Shown one piece after another: positions 36,388 through 46,370 of a DNA stretch of 64,000 bases. This DNA comes from Shimia biformata (GTDB lineage: Bacteria; Pseudomonadota; Alphaproteobacteria; Rhodobacterales; Rhodobacteraceae): contig NZ_JAFEJK010000001.1 in NCBI RefSeq assembly GCF_016888515.1, positions 1,211,475 through 1,275,474 of the forward strand. The letters are read 5' to 3'. The first letter of the stretch is position 1; every line of letters starts with the position of its first letter. The notes beneath the pieces are model-generated. The model did not search any database. It was not told the origin of the DNA and was given only the letters and a program-made list of their open reading frames with translations. A program made the translations under genes and the position numbers.

Positions 36388-37563
36388 TCACTCTCCTTTG
36401 GTCGCGACCTCGGCAATCTTGCGGAACATCGCGATATTGGCGTCGGTGACCCCGTCTTCTTTGAACTTTCGGTCGGCCGAGTTCATCGCGATAACCACCC
36501 CAAGCGGGCGGTTGACATAAACATACTGGCCATAGACCCCGATGCCAAAGAATTCCTCGGGACGGGCATCGCGCGGCATCCACCATTGATAGCCATATTG
36601 CAGGTCGCCCGGTTTCGTTTTGGCGCTTGCAGTGGTGCTTTCGGCGACCCAGTCGGCGGGGACGACCTGTTTCCCGTCATAGACGCCGTTCTGCAGGAAC
36701 ATCTGGCCAAAGCGGGCATAATCGCGGGTGCGGATATTGAGACCGCCCAGCACGAAGGCGACGCCATTGCCATCGGTCACGTAATAAGGGCTCTGTTCGA
36801 AACCCAGCGGCTGAATGATCTTTTCGGAGAGCAAAGACGCCACATCCCGCCCGGTCGCGCCGCGAATGACCATGCCGATCACGTGGGTATCGATCGACAC
36901 ATACTGCCACTGGCTTCCCGGCGCCGTGAAGGTTTCCGAGAGGCCAGCGGCGAACCCATCCATCGAGCCGCCAAGCGCCAGCACATAGCCCATCTTGTTG
37001 ATATCGGACCACGGGTCGAGATAGTCCTCGTCAAAGGTCACGCCCGAGGACATGCGCAAAACGTTGCGGATTGTCGCGCCGTCATAGGCGCTGCCTTTTA
37101 AAAGCGGAGCGTATTTGGTGACCGGATCGTCCAGCGATGCGATATGCCCTTCCTCCACGACAACGCCCATCAACGCCGAAAGAAAGCTTTTGGCGACCGA
37201 CCAGGAAATGCGCAGGTCGGTGTCGGCGGTGTCTTTGTAATAGCTTTCATGCACCATCTGCCCGTCTTTCAGGACCACCAGCGCGGTGACGGATCGGTCT
37301 TCAAGCCATTTCGCGGCCTCTTCCGGCAAGGTGATCGCGGTTCCGTCAGGCAGGTCAGACACGGGGCCATCGCCGCGCGCCACCTCTCGGGTCAGGAAAG
37401 CGGCGCTCATGTTGGAAAAGTTGGTCACGATCTTGTCTTCGGAAAATAGGGTGTTCACCGCCATCAACCGGGTGATCTGTTCCCGTTTCCAGATGCCAAG
37501 GGCGGCCACAACCACCACCAGTATCAACAGGATACGGCCAAGCCATTTTCCAAACGTGCGCAT
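36388..37563 (-). CDS. Membrane-anchored serine hydrolase, beta-lactamase family
   Basis: 391 residues: an N-terminal membrane anchor (residues about 8-25), then a beta-lactamase/PBP-like domain with SWSVAKSFLSALMG (SxxK nucleophile) and YVSIDTHV as the Tyr motif, and late RPLGVVIAMN. The start at 37563 follows AAGGGAGG. It is coupled to the DUF2237 gene 2 bp downstream. It is more like 6-aminohexanoate-dimer hydrolase-type esterases than true beta-lactamases; substrate is not known. Confidence 0.82.
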   Translation of the reverse strand: MRTFGKWLGRILLILVVVVAALGIWKREQITRLMAVNTLFSEDKIVTNFSNMSAAFLTREVARGDGPVSDLPDGTAITLPEEAAKWLEDRSVTALVVLKDGQMVHESYYKDTADTDLRISWSVAKSFLSALMGVVVEEGHIASLDDPVTKYAPLLKGSAYDGATIRNVLRMSSGVTFDEDYLDPWSDINKMGYVLALGGSMDGFAAGLSETFTAPGSQWQYVSIDTHVIGMVIRGATGRDVASLLSEKIIQPLGFEQSPYYVTDGNGVAFVLGGLNIRTRDYARFGQMFLQNGVYDGKQVVPADWVAESTTASAKTKPGDLQYGYQWWMPRDARPEEFFGIGVYGQYVYVNRPLGVVIAMNSADRKFKEDGVTDANIAMFRKIAEVATKGE

Positions 37564-37617
37564 GAAATCCTCCCTTTGAAACGGCATCAGAGCGCAAGGG
37601 ATTTCGTCGGGCAAGCG

Positions 37618-38661
37618 TTACGTAAGGGTAAAAGGGCCCGTCCAGTTGATCCAGCGACCGTGGAAATCGATTCGACCCAGTTGGATATGGCGATCTCCAG
37701 GCCAAAGACGCAGGTCCAGTGCTGCGCCCGGTATCGCGTCATCACCTTCCATCCTGAGCCATGCCAACGGTGCATCATCAGTCGCGCGCTTGCCTGCCGC
37801 TTCGATCAGCGAGGTTCCGTGTTTCTGGGCTTCGGCGGGAAAATACTGCCATGCAATCGTGTGATAGATCAGGTGCATTCGTCCCGGCTCATGTTCAAGC
37901 CGTCCCGCCAGCCAGTCAATCGCATCGCCTTTGTCGACCTCGGCGTCATGGGCGGCGATGGCGGCGCGGGTGCGGGCGAGCCGGTCGACCTGATCGGGCC
38001 AGAGATAGGCCATGAGGCGCAGTCGCCCGTCCTCTGAGCGCGGGTTCAGCGGATTCAGGTCGACGCCGCGCCGTTCAATGATCCGGGATGCCGGGCCTTC
38101 TGGCAGGGGCCCGGTCCAGTCCGGCGACAGGGTCAAAGTCGAGGTGTCAGGCCCCAAACGCTCTTGCGACGTCTCAAGCGCGAACTGATCGAACATCAGG
38201 TTCAGACCGGCGCTGGCCCCCAGTTCTGACACCCGTATTGGCAGATCGAAGGCCGTGGTCAGCAGGCGTGTACCCGCGATCAGGGCGGCGGCACGGCGCA
38301 GCTCGTTGGTCTGGGGGGCGTGCGTGACCCAGTCCGTCAGAAAGGTGTCATGGGCATATAGAGCGTAGATAATGGCGGAACGGAACAGATCTTCGGGCGG
38401 ATTGGCGGGCGGGTAGACCGCCGACAGGTCGGGGTCGATCCCCTGCAAGTGCAGCGCATGTAACCCTCCTGCCACCCGCAGCGGCAGCGACGCGCCCATC
38501 GGACCGATATCGCCGGGGAACCCCGTCAGTTTCCGTGAAAGCTTGGTGTCTTCCGGCCAGTCACCGGCGAGAAGGGTCAGCAGCCGCGCCATGAAGGGAC
38601 TGTCCAGCGCTGCACAATGTCCCGCCTGTTCACGGAAGGCGTCGCGCAGGACCGCACTCAC
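37618..38661 (-). CDS. DUF2332 family protein
   Basis: 347 residues. Signature SELGASAGLNLMFDQFAL near residue 145 looks like a methyltransferase-type loop, and IIYALYAHDTFLTD precedes it. The C-terminal LIYHTIAWQYFPAE and GRWINW are also typical of DUF2332. The GTG start overlaps the pth stop (GTGA), so it is coupled to pth. Function is unknown; a SAM-dependent enzyme is a guess from the glycine-containing loop. Confidence 0.82.
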   Translation of the reverse strand: MSAVLRDAFREQAGHCAALDSPFMARLLTLLAGDWPEDTKLSRKLTGFPGDIGPMGASLPLRVAGGLHALHLQGIDPDLSAVYPPANPPEDLFRSAIIYALYAHDTFLTDWVTHAPQTNELRRAAALIAGTRLLTTAFDLPIRVSELGASAGLNLMFDQFALETSQERLGPDTSTLTLSPDWTGPLPEGPASRIIERRGVDLNPLNPRSEDGRLRLMAYLWPDQVDRLARTRAAIAAHDAEVDKGDAIDWLAGRLEHEPGRMHLIYHTIAWQYFPAEAQKHGTSLIEAAGKRATDDAPLAWLRMEGDDAIPGAALDLRLWPGDRHIQLGRIDFHGRWINWTGPFTLT

Positions 38662-39338
38662 CGGAACTTGTCCACCAGCTTTTGCAGGGCCGAGCGGTCG
38701 TCTGGTTTCGGATCGGGCTCAGTTTGTGGTGCCTCCGCCGATTTTGCGGCAGGCGTTTTCGATGACCGGGGCGGGGCAGTGCGCAATGAAACGGCGTTCA
38801 TGAACTTGCCTGTGTCACCCGCCGCCAGCTGCGCCGCGCCGTCCGAGATGCCGCGCAACAGGTCCTCAAGCCAATCCTGATCCGCCTTGTGAAAATCGTG
38901 GAGGACGTAATGCGACACCAGATCCTTGCGGCCCGGATGCCCAATGCCGATGCGCACGCGGCCATAAGCCTCGCCGATATGCTGATGGATCGAGCGCAAG
39001 CCATTGTGGCCAGCATGACCGCCGCCCTGCTTCACCCGCAACTTGCCCGGCGCCAGATCGAGTTCGTCGTGAAACACCACCACGTCTTCTGGCGTGAGCT
39101 TGTAGAACCGCATCGCTTCTCCCACGGATTGGCCCGAGAGGTTCATGAAGGTCTCGGGTTTCAGCAGCAGCACCTTTTCCGTGCCCAGCCGCCCCTCGGT
39201 CAGCGATCCCTGGAACTTGCCACGCCACGGGGCAAAGCCGTGATCATCCGCGATCCGGTCCAACGCCATGAAGCCGATATTGTGCCGGTTGCCTGCGTAT
39301 TTCGTGCCGGGATTGCCCAGGCCGACAAAGAGTTTCAT
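38658..39338 (-). CDS. pth: Peptidyl-tRNA hydrolase
   Basis: Releases peptides from drop-off peptidyl-tRNA. 226 residues, with the usual core plus a C-terminal extension after residue 185 that is Pro/Ser-rich. MKLFVGLGNPGTKYAGNRHN carries the catalytic His, and HDELDLAPGKLRVKQGGGHA is the second signature. It follows rplY at 136 bp, the conserved order. Confidence 0.95.
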   Translation of the reverse strand: MKLFVGLGNPGTKYAGNRHNIGFMALDRIADDHGFAPWRGKFQGSLTEGRLGTEKVLLLKPETFMNLSGQSVGEAMRFYKLTPEDVVVFHDELDLAPGKLRVKQGGGHAGHNGLRSIHQHIGEAYGRVRIGIGHPGRKDLVSHYVLHDFHKADQDWLEDLLRGISDGAAQLAAGDTGKFMNAVSLRTAPPRSSKTPAAKSAEAPQTEPDPKPDDRSALQKLVDKFR

Positions 39339-39416
39339 GTGCCATCCGTTTCGCTGCGCCTGATGGCACGGTTCTAGGGGCGTGCGCCGAAGGAATCAAT
39401 TGCCGTGCCGAAAACG

Positions 39417-39446
39417 AAAAAACGCGACCCCTGGAGGGCCGCGTTT
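39417..39446 (-). terminator. Rho-independent terminator of rplY
   Basis: Read on the minus strand, AAACGCGGCCC pairs with GGGTCGCGTTT (one mismatch) around a 5-base loop and continues into TTTCG. It separates rplY from pth, so pth probably also has its own promoter. Confidence 0.72.
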
Positions 39447-39474
39447 CAAAACGTTCGAAAAAGACGCGAGAGGA

Positions 39475-40122
39475 TTATTCCTCTGCTGCTGCCTCTTCTG
39501 CCGGTGCTTCGGCTGCTTCGCCCTCGTCGGCGTCATCATCCGACGAACGCAGGCTCGACGGAGCCGAGATGTTGGCGATCACGAAGTCACGGTCGATGGT
39601 CGGCTTGGCGCCTTCCGGAAGGGTCACATCGCTGATGGTGATGACGTCGCCGACATCCAGACCGGCCAGATCGACGACGATCTTCTCGGGGATGTCACCG
39701 GCAGTCACGCGCAGCTCGATATCGGGGCGCACAACGGTCAGAACGCCACCCTTCTTGATGCCGGGGGCCTGCTCTTCGTTGATGAACTCAACGTGGATGA
39801 AGAGGTTGATCTTCGAGGTGCGGCGCAGGCGCAGCAGGTCGATGTGGGTCGGAAGGTCCTTCACGACATCGCGCTGAACGCCGCGGCAGATCACGCGCAC
39901 GTCGTCCTGGCCTTCAACCTTGAGGTTGAACAGGGTCGACAGGAAGCGGCCTTCCTTCAGCTTTTTCAGCAGGACGTTGAAGGGGATCTGGATCGCTTGC
40001 GGTTCGGCTTCACCACCGTAGACAACACCAGGAACAAAACCGTCGCGACGTGCCTGACGAGCGGCGCCCTTGCCTGTCCCCGTACGTGCTTCGGCGTGAA
40101 GATCAGGAATCTGACCAGCCAT
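39475..40122 (-). CDS. rplY: 50S ribosomal protein L25 (general stress protein Ctc type)
   Basis: 215 residues: the N-terminal 5S-rRNA-binding L25 domain ([20 protein letters not shown] and GVVYGG), then the C-terminal TL5 domain and an acidic Ala/Glu-rich tail. The start at 40122 gives the conserved MAGQIPDL; an upstream in-frame ATG adds 28 unrelated residues. Confidence 0.94.
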   Translation of the reverse strand: MAGQIPDLHAEARTGTGKGAARQARRDGFVPGVVYGGEAEPQAIQIPFNVLLKKLKEGRFLSTLFNLKVEGQDDVRVICRGVQRDVVKDLPTHIDLLRLRRTSKINLFIHVEFINEEQAPGIKKGGVLTVVRPDIELRVTAGDIPEKIVVDLAGLDVGDVITISDVTLPEGAKPTIDRDFVIANISAPSSLRSSDDDADEGEAAEAPAEEAAAEE

Positions 40123-40286
40123 TTTGAATACTCCAATAGATAGGGCAGGGTTCCTCCAAGGCTGTAACCCCGCGTGAAGCCGCGCCAATAGCGCGTTCCG
40201 GCACAATTGCCAAGAGGGATTCGCCCCTATTTGCGCCTGTGCTGCGGGCAGGTGGCTCGAATCCGCGCCGCCAGCGGAATGTGACG

Positions 40287-40904
40287 TCAGAAATCCTGCC
40301 GGAGAACGCCCCCGGCATCCTGTATCCGCGCATATAGTGCGAATTCCTCGGGACGCGCGGCGCGCAGCTTTTTCTCGACGTCTCTGGACAGTGGCGCATC
40401 CACCGTGGGCGAGACGTTTCGCTCTTTGAACGTGATTTCGTCCTCGAAACGGTCTTCCAGAAATTCGCGCAAAAGGGGCTGGTTTTCATACAGGAACAGG
40501 TGATGCACCGGAACGCTGCCGTCGCGGATCGACAGGAACTTGAACTGGCTGCCGATCCCGGCATAGGCGGGCGGCCTGTCCGAGATCACGTCCAGCACGA
40601 ATTCGTCAAAGCTGAGCCCGCCAGTGGATTTCCGTCCCCGACCCAGCCGTTCGGCGCTGCGATAGCGATACCAGCTTCGGATCTGCTCGATCGGGTCGCG
40701 CATTACGGCCAGACGTTCAGGGCGTTGACCAAAGGACTTTTCCAAAAACGGCGCAAAGCGAGTGTGGTACTTGCCAACAGTCATGTGCTTCACCCGTTTG
40801 GTGAAAACAATGTCGGCATATTTCCGCAACGCCTGTTCATAAGCCGTGGTGCCCGTCTTGGGAACCGAGAGAAAGGCCAGATTCTGTTTGAAATAGACCT
40901 GCAC
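40287..40904 (-). CDS. Sulfotransferase-family protein
   Basis: 205 residues. The PAPS-binding loop is [16 protein letters not shown] near the N-terminus, and [17 protein letters not shown] fits the 3'-phosphate-binding segment. The start is GTG at 40904. Acceptor unknown (carbohydrate-type sulfotransferases are most similar). It lies alone between rplY and lldD on the same strand, 164 bp before rplY. Confidence 0.78.
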   Translation of the reverse strand: MQVYFKQNLAFLSVPKTGTTAYEQALRKYADIVFTKRVKHMTVGKYHTRFAPFLEKSFGQRPERLAVMRDPIEQIRSWYRYRSAERLGRGRKSTGGLSFDEFVLDVISDRPPAYAGIGSQFKFLSIRDGSVPVHHLFLYENQPLLREFLEDRFEDEITFKERNVSPTVDAPLSRDVEKKLRAARPEEFALYARIQDAGGVLRQDF

Positions 40905-40981
40905 GAATGACCTGTTTTCTGCCCGCCGGAACTATGGCCCGGCGGGACAGGAGAAGTCAAAAGGCTTTCGTGGGGCGGGCT

Positions 40982-42148
40982 TTACGACTGCCAGCCGCCG
41001 CCGAACCCCTCGGGCATCAACAGGATATCGCGGTCGACATCATTGATGTCGCGCTTGCCACACAGCGCCATCGAGTAATCCAGTTCCTTGTGAATCACCT
41101 CCAGCGCCTTGGTGACACCGGCTTCGCCATCCGCGCCAAGCCCATAGATATAGGCGCGGCCAATGAACGTGCCCTTGGCGCCCAGAGACAGGGCCTTCAG
41201 CACGTCCTGGCCCGAGCGGATGCCGCTGTCCAGATGGACCTCGATCTTGTCGCCAACCGCATCCATGATGCTGGGCAGGGCGCTGATCGAGCTGACCGCG
41301 CCGTCCAACTGCCGTCCGCCGTGGTTCGAGACCACGATTGCGTCCGCGCCGACGTTTAGCGCCATCTTCGCGTCATCGGCATCAAGGATGCCTTTCAGGA
41401 TCAGTGGGCCGCCCCACATCTCCTTGATCTCCTTGACGTCATCCCAGTCAAGCTGGAGGTCAAAACTCTCGGCCGCCCAGACCGACAGGGATGACATGTC
41501 GGTGATGCCATCGATATGGCCGACGATGTTGCCAAAAGTCCGGTTTTTGGTCTTGGCCATCCCCGCGATCCAGCGCCATTTGGTGGCGAGGTCGACAATA
41601 TTGCCAAGGGTCGGGCGCAGCGGCACGCTGAGGCCGTTTTTCAGGTCCTTGTGACGTTGCCCCAGAAGCTGAAGGTCCAAAGTCAGCACCAGAGCCGTAC
41701 AGCCCGCGTCCTTGGCGCGCTGGATCATGCGGCGGGTGAAATCCTTGTCACGCATGACATAAAGCTGGAACCAGAACGGTTTGGTCGTGGCCTCCGCCAC
41801 TGCCTCAACCGAGCAGACCGACATGGTCGAAAGGGTATAGGGCACGCCGAATTTCTCGGCGGCGCGGGCGGCGTGAATTTCGCCGTCCGGGTGCTGCATC
41901 CCGGTAGACCCAACTGGGGCCAGCGCCACCGGCATCGCCACATCCTGTCCGATCATCTGGGTCTTGGTGGTGCGGTCCGACATATCCACCGCAACGCGCT
42001 GGCGCAGGTAAAGCTTGTCGAAGTCCGACGTGTTCTCGCGGAAGGTCTGCTCCGTCCAGCTTCCGCTTTCGCAATAGTCAAAGAACATGCGCGGTGTGCG
42101 GCGCTGGTAGATGGTCTTCAGGTCGTCGATGCAGGTAATGACCGCCAT
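40982..42148 (-). CDS. lldD: L-lactate dehydrogenase (FMN-dependent alpha-hydroxy acid dehydrogenase)
   Basis: 388 residues of the flavocytochrome-b2/glycolate oxidase family. The catalytic His and Arg are in SNHGGRQLDG, and HLDSGIRSGQDVLKALSLGA is the FMN phosphate site. APVGSTGMQHPDGE is near the N-terminus. Such enzymes oxidise L-lactate at the inner face of the membrane. Substrate could be another 2-hydroxy acid. No lldP/lldR neighbour. Confidence 0.88.
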   Translation of the reverse strand: MAVITCIDDLKTIYQRRTPRMFFDYCESGSWTEQTFRENTSDFDKLYLRQRVAVDMSDRTTKTQMIGQDVAMPVALAPVGSTGMQHPDGEIHAARAAEKFGVPYTLSTMSVCSVEAVAEATTKPFWFQLYVMRDKDFTRRMIQRAKDAGCTALVLTLDLQLLGQRHKDLKNGLSVPLRPTLGNIVDLATKWRWIAGMAKTKNRTFGNIVGHIDGITDMSSLSVWAAESFDLQLDWDDVKEIKEMWGGPLILKGILDADDAKMALNVGADAIVVSNHGGRQLDGAVSSISALPSIMDAVGDKIEVHLDSGIRSGQDVLKALSLGAKGTFIGRAYIYGLGADGEAGVTKALEVIHKELDYSMALCGKRDINDVDRDILLMPEGFGGGWQS

Positions 42149-42366
42149 GGCTCAGAAATCCCTCGTATTGGTAAGGGTTCTTTACCAATAAGGGGGTGTT
42201 TGGGCAATATTGAAAATCGACGCATCGCGCCGGCAGGGTGCGGCCCGTCGCCACAAGGCCCCGGCATGTTCACAAGCCCGATCACGGGCCGATCACAGTC
42301 CGGTCAGGCGGGGTCACAGGGGCGGAAATGGCGCGTAGGGTGAGGCAGCAATCTGGAGGAGATGAG

Positions 42367-42822
42367 ATGCTGACACGACGCAAAACACTTGCCTTGATGA
42401 CGCTGGCACCCGTGGCAAGCACGCTGGCGCCAACGGCTGCGCTGGCGCGGGAACCCGAAGTGTTTCAGAACCCGGTCGCGATCAACGGCACCGACCCGGT
42501 GGCCTACTTCACGGAAGGTAAACCCGTGGCGGGGTCGGCAAACCACAAGGTCATGTGGAACGGCGCTGATTGGCATTTTGCCAACGCCGAAAATGCGGCC
42601 AAGTTTTCGGAAAAACCCGAGGCATATGCCCCGGTCTTTGGCGGCTATTGCGCGTTTGCGGCGTCAAAGGGCTATCTTGCCCCCACCGTGCCCGAGGCAT
42701 GGACGATCCACGAGGATCGCCTCTATTTGAATTTCAGTCTGCGGGCGCGGGAACTTTGGCTTCAGGACGTGCCCGGCAACATCAAGAAGGGCATGGCAAA
42801 CTGGCCGGGCATTCTTGGTTGA
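42367..42822 (+). CDS. Exported YHS-domain protein
   Basis: 151 residues. The N-terminus MLTRRKTLALMTLAPVAS looks like a Tat or Sec signal (twin Arg then hydrophobic), cleaved near ALA-RE. The mature part has a YHS domain: NGTDPVAYFTEGKPVAGSAN and FGGYCAFAASKGY with a single conserved Cys. YHS domains are linked to copper or other metal binding. The start at 42367 follows GGAGGAG. It converges on trpA with 24 bp between. Confidence 0.83.
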   Translation: MLTRRKTLALMTLAPVASTLAPTAALAREPEVFQNPVAINGTDPVAYFTEGKPVAGSANHKVMWNGADWHFANAENAAKFSEKPEAYAPVFGGYCAFAASKGYLAPTVPEAWTIHEDRLYLNFSLRARELWLQDVPGNIKKGMANWPGILG

Positions 42823-42846
42823 TGCCCGTGACAGTTCCCGGCAGGG

Positions 42847-43638
42847 TCAGGCCCGGTGCGCGCCGTCCGCGAGGGTTTTGACAAAGTCCAGCACCTCGGC
42901 CACGGGTTTGCCCTCGGCGATCTTGCCGACAATCGCCGACCCGACCACGGCCCCATCTGCGACACTGGCGATGGCCTGGGACTTTTCAGGTGAATTGATG
43001 CCGAAACCGACAATCACCGGCAGGTCTGTCTTGGCCTTGATCCGTGCAACTTCCGGGCCGACATCGGTGGCCTGCGCCTCGGCGGACCCGGTGATTCCGG
43101 TGATCGAGACGTAATAGACAAAGCCCGACGTGTTCTCCAACACTTTGGGCAGTCGGCGGTCATCGGTGGTCGGCGTCGCAAGGCGGATGAAGTTCATCCC
43201 CGCCGCCTGCGCAGGCAGGCACAGTTCGTCATCTTCCTCGGGCGGCAGGTCCACGACGATCAGCCCGTCGATCCCGGCGGCCTTGGCGTCGGTGAGGAAT
43301 GTCTCGACTCCATGAGAATAGATCGGGTTGTAATAGCCCATCAACACGATCGGCGTGGTGTCGTCGCCCTTGCGGAACTCGGTCGCCAGCGCCAGCGTCT
43401 TCTTCAGCGTCATCCCGCCATCCAACGCCCGTTGACCCGCCTTCTGGATCGTCGGCCCATCCGCCATCGGATCGGTGAAGGGCAGGCCCAGTTCGATAAC
43501 GTCCACACCCGCCCCCGGCAGACCCTTCACGATCTCGAGCGAGGTGTCGAAATCGGGATCGCCCGCCATGACATAGGCGACAAAGCCTTTCTTGCCCTGG
43601 TCCTTCAGCGCGGCGAATTTGGCGTCGATACGAGTCAT
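42847..43638 (-). CDS. trpA: Tryptophan synthase alpha chain
   Basis: Cleaves indole-3-glycerol phosphate. 263-residue TIM barrel: [34 protein letters not shown] with the catalytic Asp, and [14 protein letters not shown] plus [13 protein letters not shown]. It is unlinked from trpFB (opposite strand, 7 kb away), which is common in alphaproteobacteria. Confidence 0.96.
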   Translation of the reverse strand: MTRIDAKFAALKDQGKKGFVAYVMAGDPDFDTSLEIVKGLPGAGVDVIELGLPFTDPMADGPTIQKAGQRALDGGMTLKKTLALATEFRKGDDTTPIVLMGYYNPIYSHGVETFLTDAKAAGIDGLIVVDLPPEEDDELCLPAQAAGMNFIRLATPTTDDRRLPKVLENTSGFVYYVSITGITGSAEAQATDVGPEVARIKAKTDLPVIVGFGINSPEKSQAIASVADGAVVGSAIVGKIAEGKPVAEVLDFVKTLADGAHRA

Positions 43639-43719
43639 GGCGATCCCTTTTCACTTGGTCGGCACGGGATTGCCCGTTTCGGGCCGGAAAATCAATGCCC
43701 TCAATGCTGCGCGCTAATG

Positions 43720-44124
43720 CTATTCGCCGGGAACTCCGATCATCCAGTTGGTGCCGAACCGATCCCGCACCATTCCGAAGCCGGGGGAAAAGAATGTGGC
43801 GGCAAAAGGCATCGTGACCTGGCCTCCTTCGGCCAGCCTGTCAAACAGCGCCTGTCCGCCCTCCACATTGGCAACAGGGTGGTTGACCGAAACCGACTCT
43901 TGCGGCCGCGCTTCCATTCCGGGCGGGTAGTCCGATCCCATCAGGCAGAACTCGCCCAGCATGATGTGGGAATACATCACCCGGTCCGAGGGCGGCATGC
44001 CCTCGGTCGAAGGCGCGTCAGAGAAACGCAATATCTGCACCTCGGTCGCGCCAAACAGATCGGCATAGAATTGCATCGCCTCGGCGCAATTGCCGTCGAA
44101 ATTGAGATAGGGAATGAAAGCCAT
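43720..44124 (-). CDS. PhnB-like VOC family protein
   Basis: 134 residues: [20 protein letters not shown] at the N-terminus is the PhnB-like/DUF1338-type VOC opening, [13 protein letters not shown] follows, and [15 protein letters not shown] ends it. These small proteins are of unknown function. Divergent from ychF with a 92-bp gap. Confidence 0.85.
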   Translation of the reverse strand: MAFIPYLNFDGNCAEAMQFYADLFGATEVQILRFSDAPSTEGMPPSDRVMYSHIMLGEFCLMGSDYPPGMEARPQESVSVNHPVANVEGGQALFDRLAEGGQVTMPFAATFFSPGFGMVRDRFGTNWMIGVPGE

Positions 44125-44216
44125 TGGGAAATCCTCCTCTCAGCAGCCTAACACGCGCCTTGCGCCTGTCCCAAACTGTCCCTAGAAGCAGCCCGGTATT
44201 GTGACAGGAGGCCGAA

Positions 44217-45314
44217 ATGGGTTTCAAGATGGGTATCGTCGGGCTGCCGAATGTGGGCAAGTCCACCCTGTTCAACGCGCTCACGCGCACCGCGGCGGCG
44301 CAGGCCGCGAATTTCCCCTTCTGCACCATCGAACCCAACGTGGGCGAGGTCGGCGTGCCGGATGCGCGGCTCGACAAGCTGGCCGAGATCGCCCAGTCCA
44401 AGCAGATTATCCCGACCCGCATGACTTTTGTCGATATCGCGGGCCTGGTGAAGGGCGCCTCCAAGGGCGAGGGCCTGGGCAACCAGTTTCTGGCCAATAT
44501 CCGCGAGGTCGACGCCATCGCCCATGTGCTGCGCTGCTTCGAGGATGGCGACGTCACTCACGTCGAGGGCCGCGTTGATCCGGTGGCCGACGCCGAAACA
44601 ATCGAAACGGAACTGATGCTGGCCGATCTCGAGTCGATCGAGAAGCGCCGCGCCAACCTCGTGCGCAAGCTGAAGGGCAATGACAAGGAAGCCCAGCAGC
44701 AGGATCGCCTGCTGGCCGCCGCCCAAGCCGCACTGGAAAACGGACAGCCTGCCCGCGTGGTCGACGTGGATGCCGAAGACGCCCGCGCCTGGAAGATGCT
44801 GCAACTTCTGACCACGAAGCCGGTGCTGTTTGTCTGCAACGTCGGCGAATCCGAGGCGGCAGACGGCAATGAACACTCCGCCAAGGTTGCGGAAATGGCC
44901 GCCGCCCAGGGCAACGCACATGTGATCATCTCGGCCCAGATCGAGGAAGAGATCAGCCAGCTTGAAGACGACGAGGCGGCGATGTTCCTCGACGAGATGG
45001 GGCTGAAAGAAGCGGGGCTCGACCGGCTGATCAAGGCGGGCTACGAATTGTTGCAGCTAGAGACCTATTTCACCGTCGGCCCGAAAGAGGCCCGCGCCTG
45101 GACCATCCGCAAAGGCACGAGCGCGCCTCAGGCGGCTGGGGTGATCCACGGTGACTTCGAAAAGGGCTTCATCCGCGCCGAAACCATCGCCTATGACGAC
45201 TTCGTCGCTTGTGGTGGTGAGCAGGGTGCCAAGGAAGCCGGCAAGATGCGCGCCGAAGGAAAAGGCTATGTCGTCAAGGATGGCGACGTGATGCACTTCC
45301 TGTTCAATACCTGA
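44217..45314 (+). CDS. ychF: Redox-regulated ATPase YchF (Obg-like)
   Basis: 365-residue TRAFAC NTPase associated with ribosomes. [15 protein letters not shown] is the G1 loop, [12 protein letters not shown] the G2 region, and [18 protein letters not shown] the G3 region. The C-terminal TGS domain includes [20 protein letters not shown] and ends [10 protein letters not shown]. Preceding chromosomal neighbours (pth, rplY) match the family context. Confidence 0.96.
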   Translation: MGFKMGIVGLPNVGKSTLFNALTRTAAAQAANFPFCTIEPNVGEVGVPDARLDKLAEIAQSKQIIPTRMTFVDIAGLVKGASKGEGLGNQFLANIREVDAIAHVLRCFEDGDVTHVEGRVDPVADAETIETELMLADLESIEKRRANLVRKLKGNDKEAQQQDRLLAAAQAALENGQPARVVDVDAEDARAWKMLQLLTTKPVLFVCNVGESEAADGNEHSAKVAEMAAAQGNAHVIISAQIEEEISQLEDDEAAMFLDEMGLKEAGLDRLIKAGYELLQLETYFTVGPKEARAWTIRKGTSAPQAAGVIHGDFEKGFIRAETIAYDDFVACGGEQGAKEAGKMRAEGKGYVVKDGDVMHFLFNT

Positions 45315-45334
45315 CCTGTGCCAGGCCCGTTTCT

Positions 45335-45370
45335 AACGCCCCGCAGCGCCCCGCCGCCGCGGGGCGTTTT
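45335..45370 (+). terminator. Rho-independent terminator of ychF
   Basis: AACGCCCCGC (45335-45344) pairs with GCGGGGCGTT (45359-45368), loop of 14 bases, then TTTT. Confidence 0.85.
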
Positions 45371-45458
45371 GCTTTCTGCTTCAACGATGGCCATGCCCGC
45401 GAAAAAGTTGCGTTTTTGCTCTTGTTCTTCCAGCGCCCCCCCTGATAGACGGGTCAGC

Positions 45459-45548
45459 GGAGACGTGGCCGAGTGGTCGAAGGCGCTCCCCTGCTAAGGG
45501 AGTAAACGGGAAACCGTTTCGAGGGTTCGAATCCCTTCGTCTCCGCCA
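45459..45548 (+). tRNA. tRNA-Ser (anticodon GCU)
   Basis: A 90-nt class II tRNA with encoded CCA. Acceptor stem GGAGACG pairs with CGTCTCC. The anticodon stem CTCCC/GGGAG encloses CTGCTAA, giving anticodon GCT. The long variable arm (ACGGGAAACCGT) is the serine hallmark, and the T-loop is GGTTCGAATCC. An IS6-family element begins 5 bp after its end. Confidence 0.95.
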
Positions 45549-45552
45549 CAAC

Positions 45553-46370
45553 GGCGCTGTCAAAGGAACTCAGGTCACAGCGTGCAAGGTGCTGACATGG
45601 CGTCCGGCAATGACCAATCGATCGCCGTTCCGCTACTTTCGCACTTCACCCGAGATCATCCGCCTTGCGGTGATGAAGTATGTCCGGTTTCCATTATCAC
45701 TTCGCAATGTCGAAGAACTGTTGCATGAGCGCGGCATCGACGTGAGCTACGAGTCTGTCCGTTTTTAGTGGCAGAGGTTTGGGCCGAAAATCGCCTCTGA
45801 AATTCGCAGGAAACGATCGCAATCGATGCGGCACTATTCAAACTGGAAGTGGCACCTGGACAAGTTGTTTGTGAAGATCAACGGCGAGCGGCACTGCTTG
45901 TGGCGAGCTGTCGATCACGAGGGCGAAGTGCTGGAAAGTTTTGTCACGAAGGCTCGTGATAAGCAAGCTGCATTGAAATTCCTCAAGAAATCAATGCGTA
46001 GGTATGGCCGACCGAAAGCGATCGTGACTGATGGGCTCCGGTCCTACGGTGCTGCGATGAAGGAAATTGGCAACGTACGTCGGCAGGAAACTGGGCGCTG
46101 GCAGAACAATCGGGCCGAGAATTCTCATCTGCCATTTCGACGACGAGAACGGGCGATGAAAGGCTTTCGACGATTGCGAAGTCTGCAGAAATTCGTCTCC
46201 GTCCACGCATCTGTTCTCAACCTTTTCAATTCGGACCGTAGCCTTCATTCCAGACCAAGTTTCAAGTTGAACCGTTCTGCAGCTCTTGCCGAGCGGCGCC
46301 AACTTTGTGCTGAATAAAGGGCAGTAATCCTGTCCGGGCTGGGACTAGTTCGAAGCTGTCTGACAGCACC
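45553..46370 (+). mobile_element. IS6-family insertion sequence (818 bp, inactivated)
   Basis: GGCGCTGTCAAA (45553-45564) and TCTGACAGCACC (46359-46370) are imperfect terminal inverted repeats (10 of 12). They bracket one transposase frame on the + strand at the family's usual total length. No 8-bp target duplication is seen (GCCACAAC on the left, GGCACTTA on the right), so one flank has been rearranged. The left end is right next to tRNA-Ser; the right end abuts a truncated second copy. Confidence 0.8.
45610..46317 (+). pseudogene. IS6-family transposase with in-frame amber codon
   Basis: From ATG 45610 the frame runs 235 codons to 46317 with one internal stop, TAG at 45766-45768, between SYESVRF and WQRFGPKIA. 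The family has Trp here (RFWWNRF-like), so a single TGG to TAG change is the likely lesion. The DDE residues remain readable: HLDKLF (first Asp), VTDGLRSY (second Asp) and NNRAENSH (Glu). An ATG at 45826 could yield a shorter product that lacks the N-terminal DNA-binding part. Confidence 0.88.

Noticed and set aside
45459-45548. tRNA-Ser 3' end as an attachment site for an integrative element
   Set aside because: No integrase gene and no second copy of the tRNA 3' end was found in the window; IS6 remnants explain the accessory region better.
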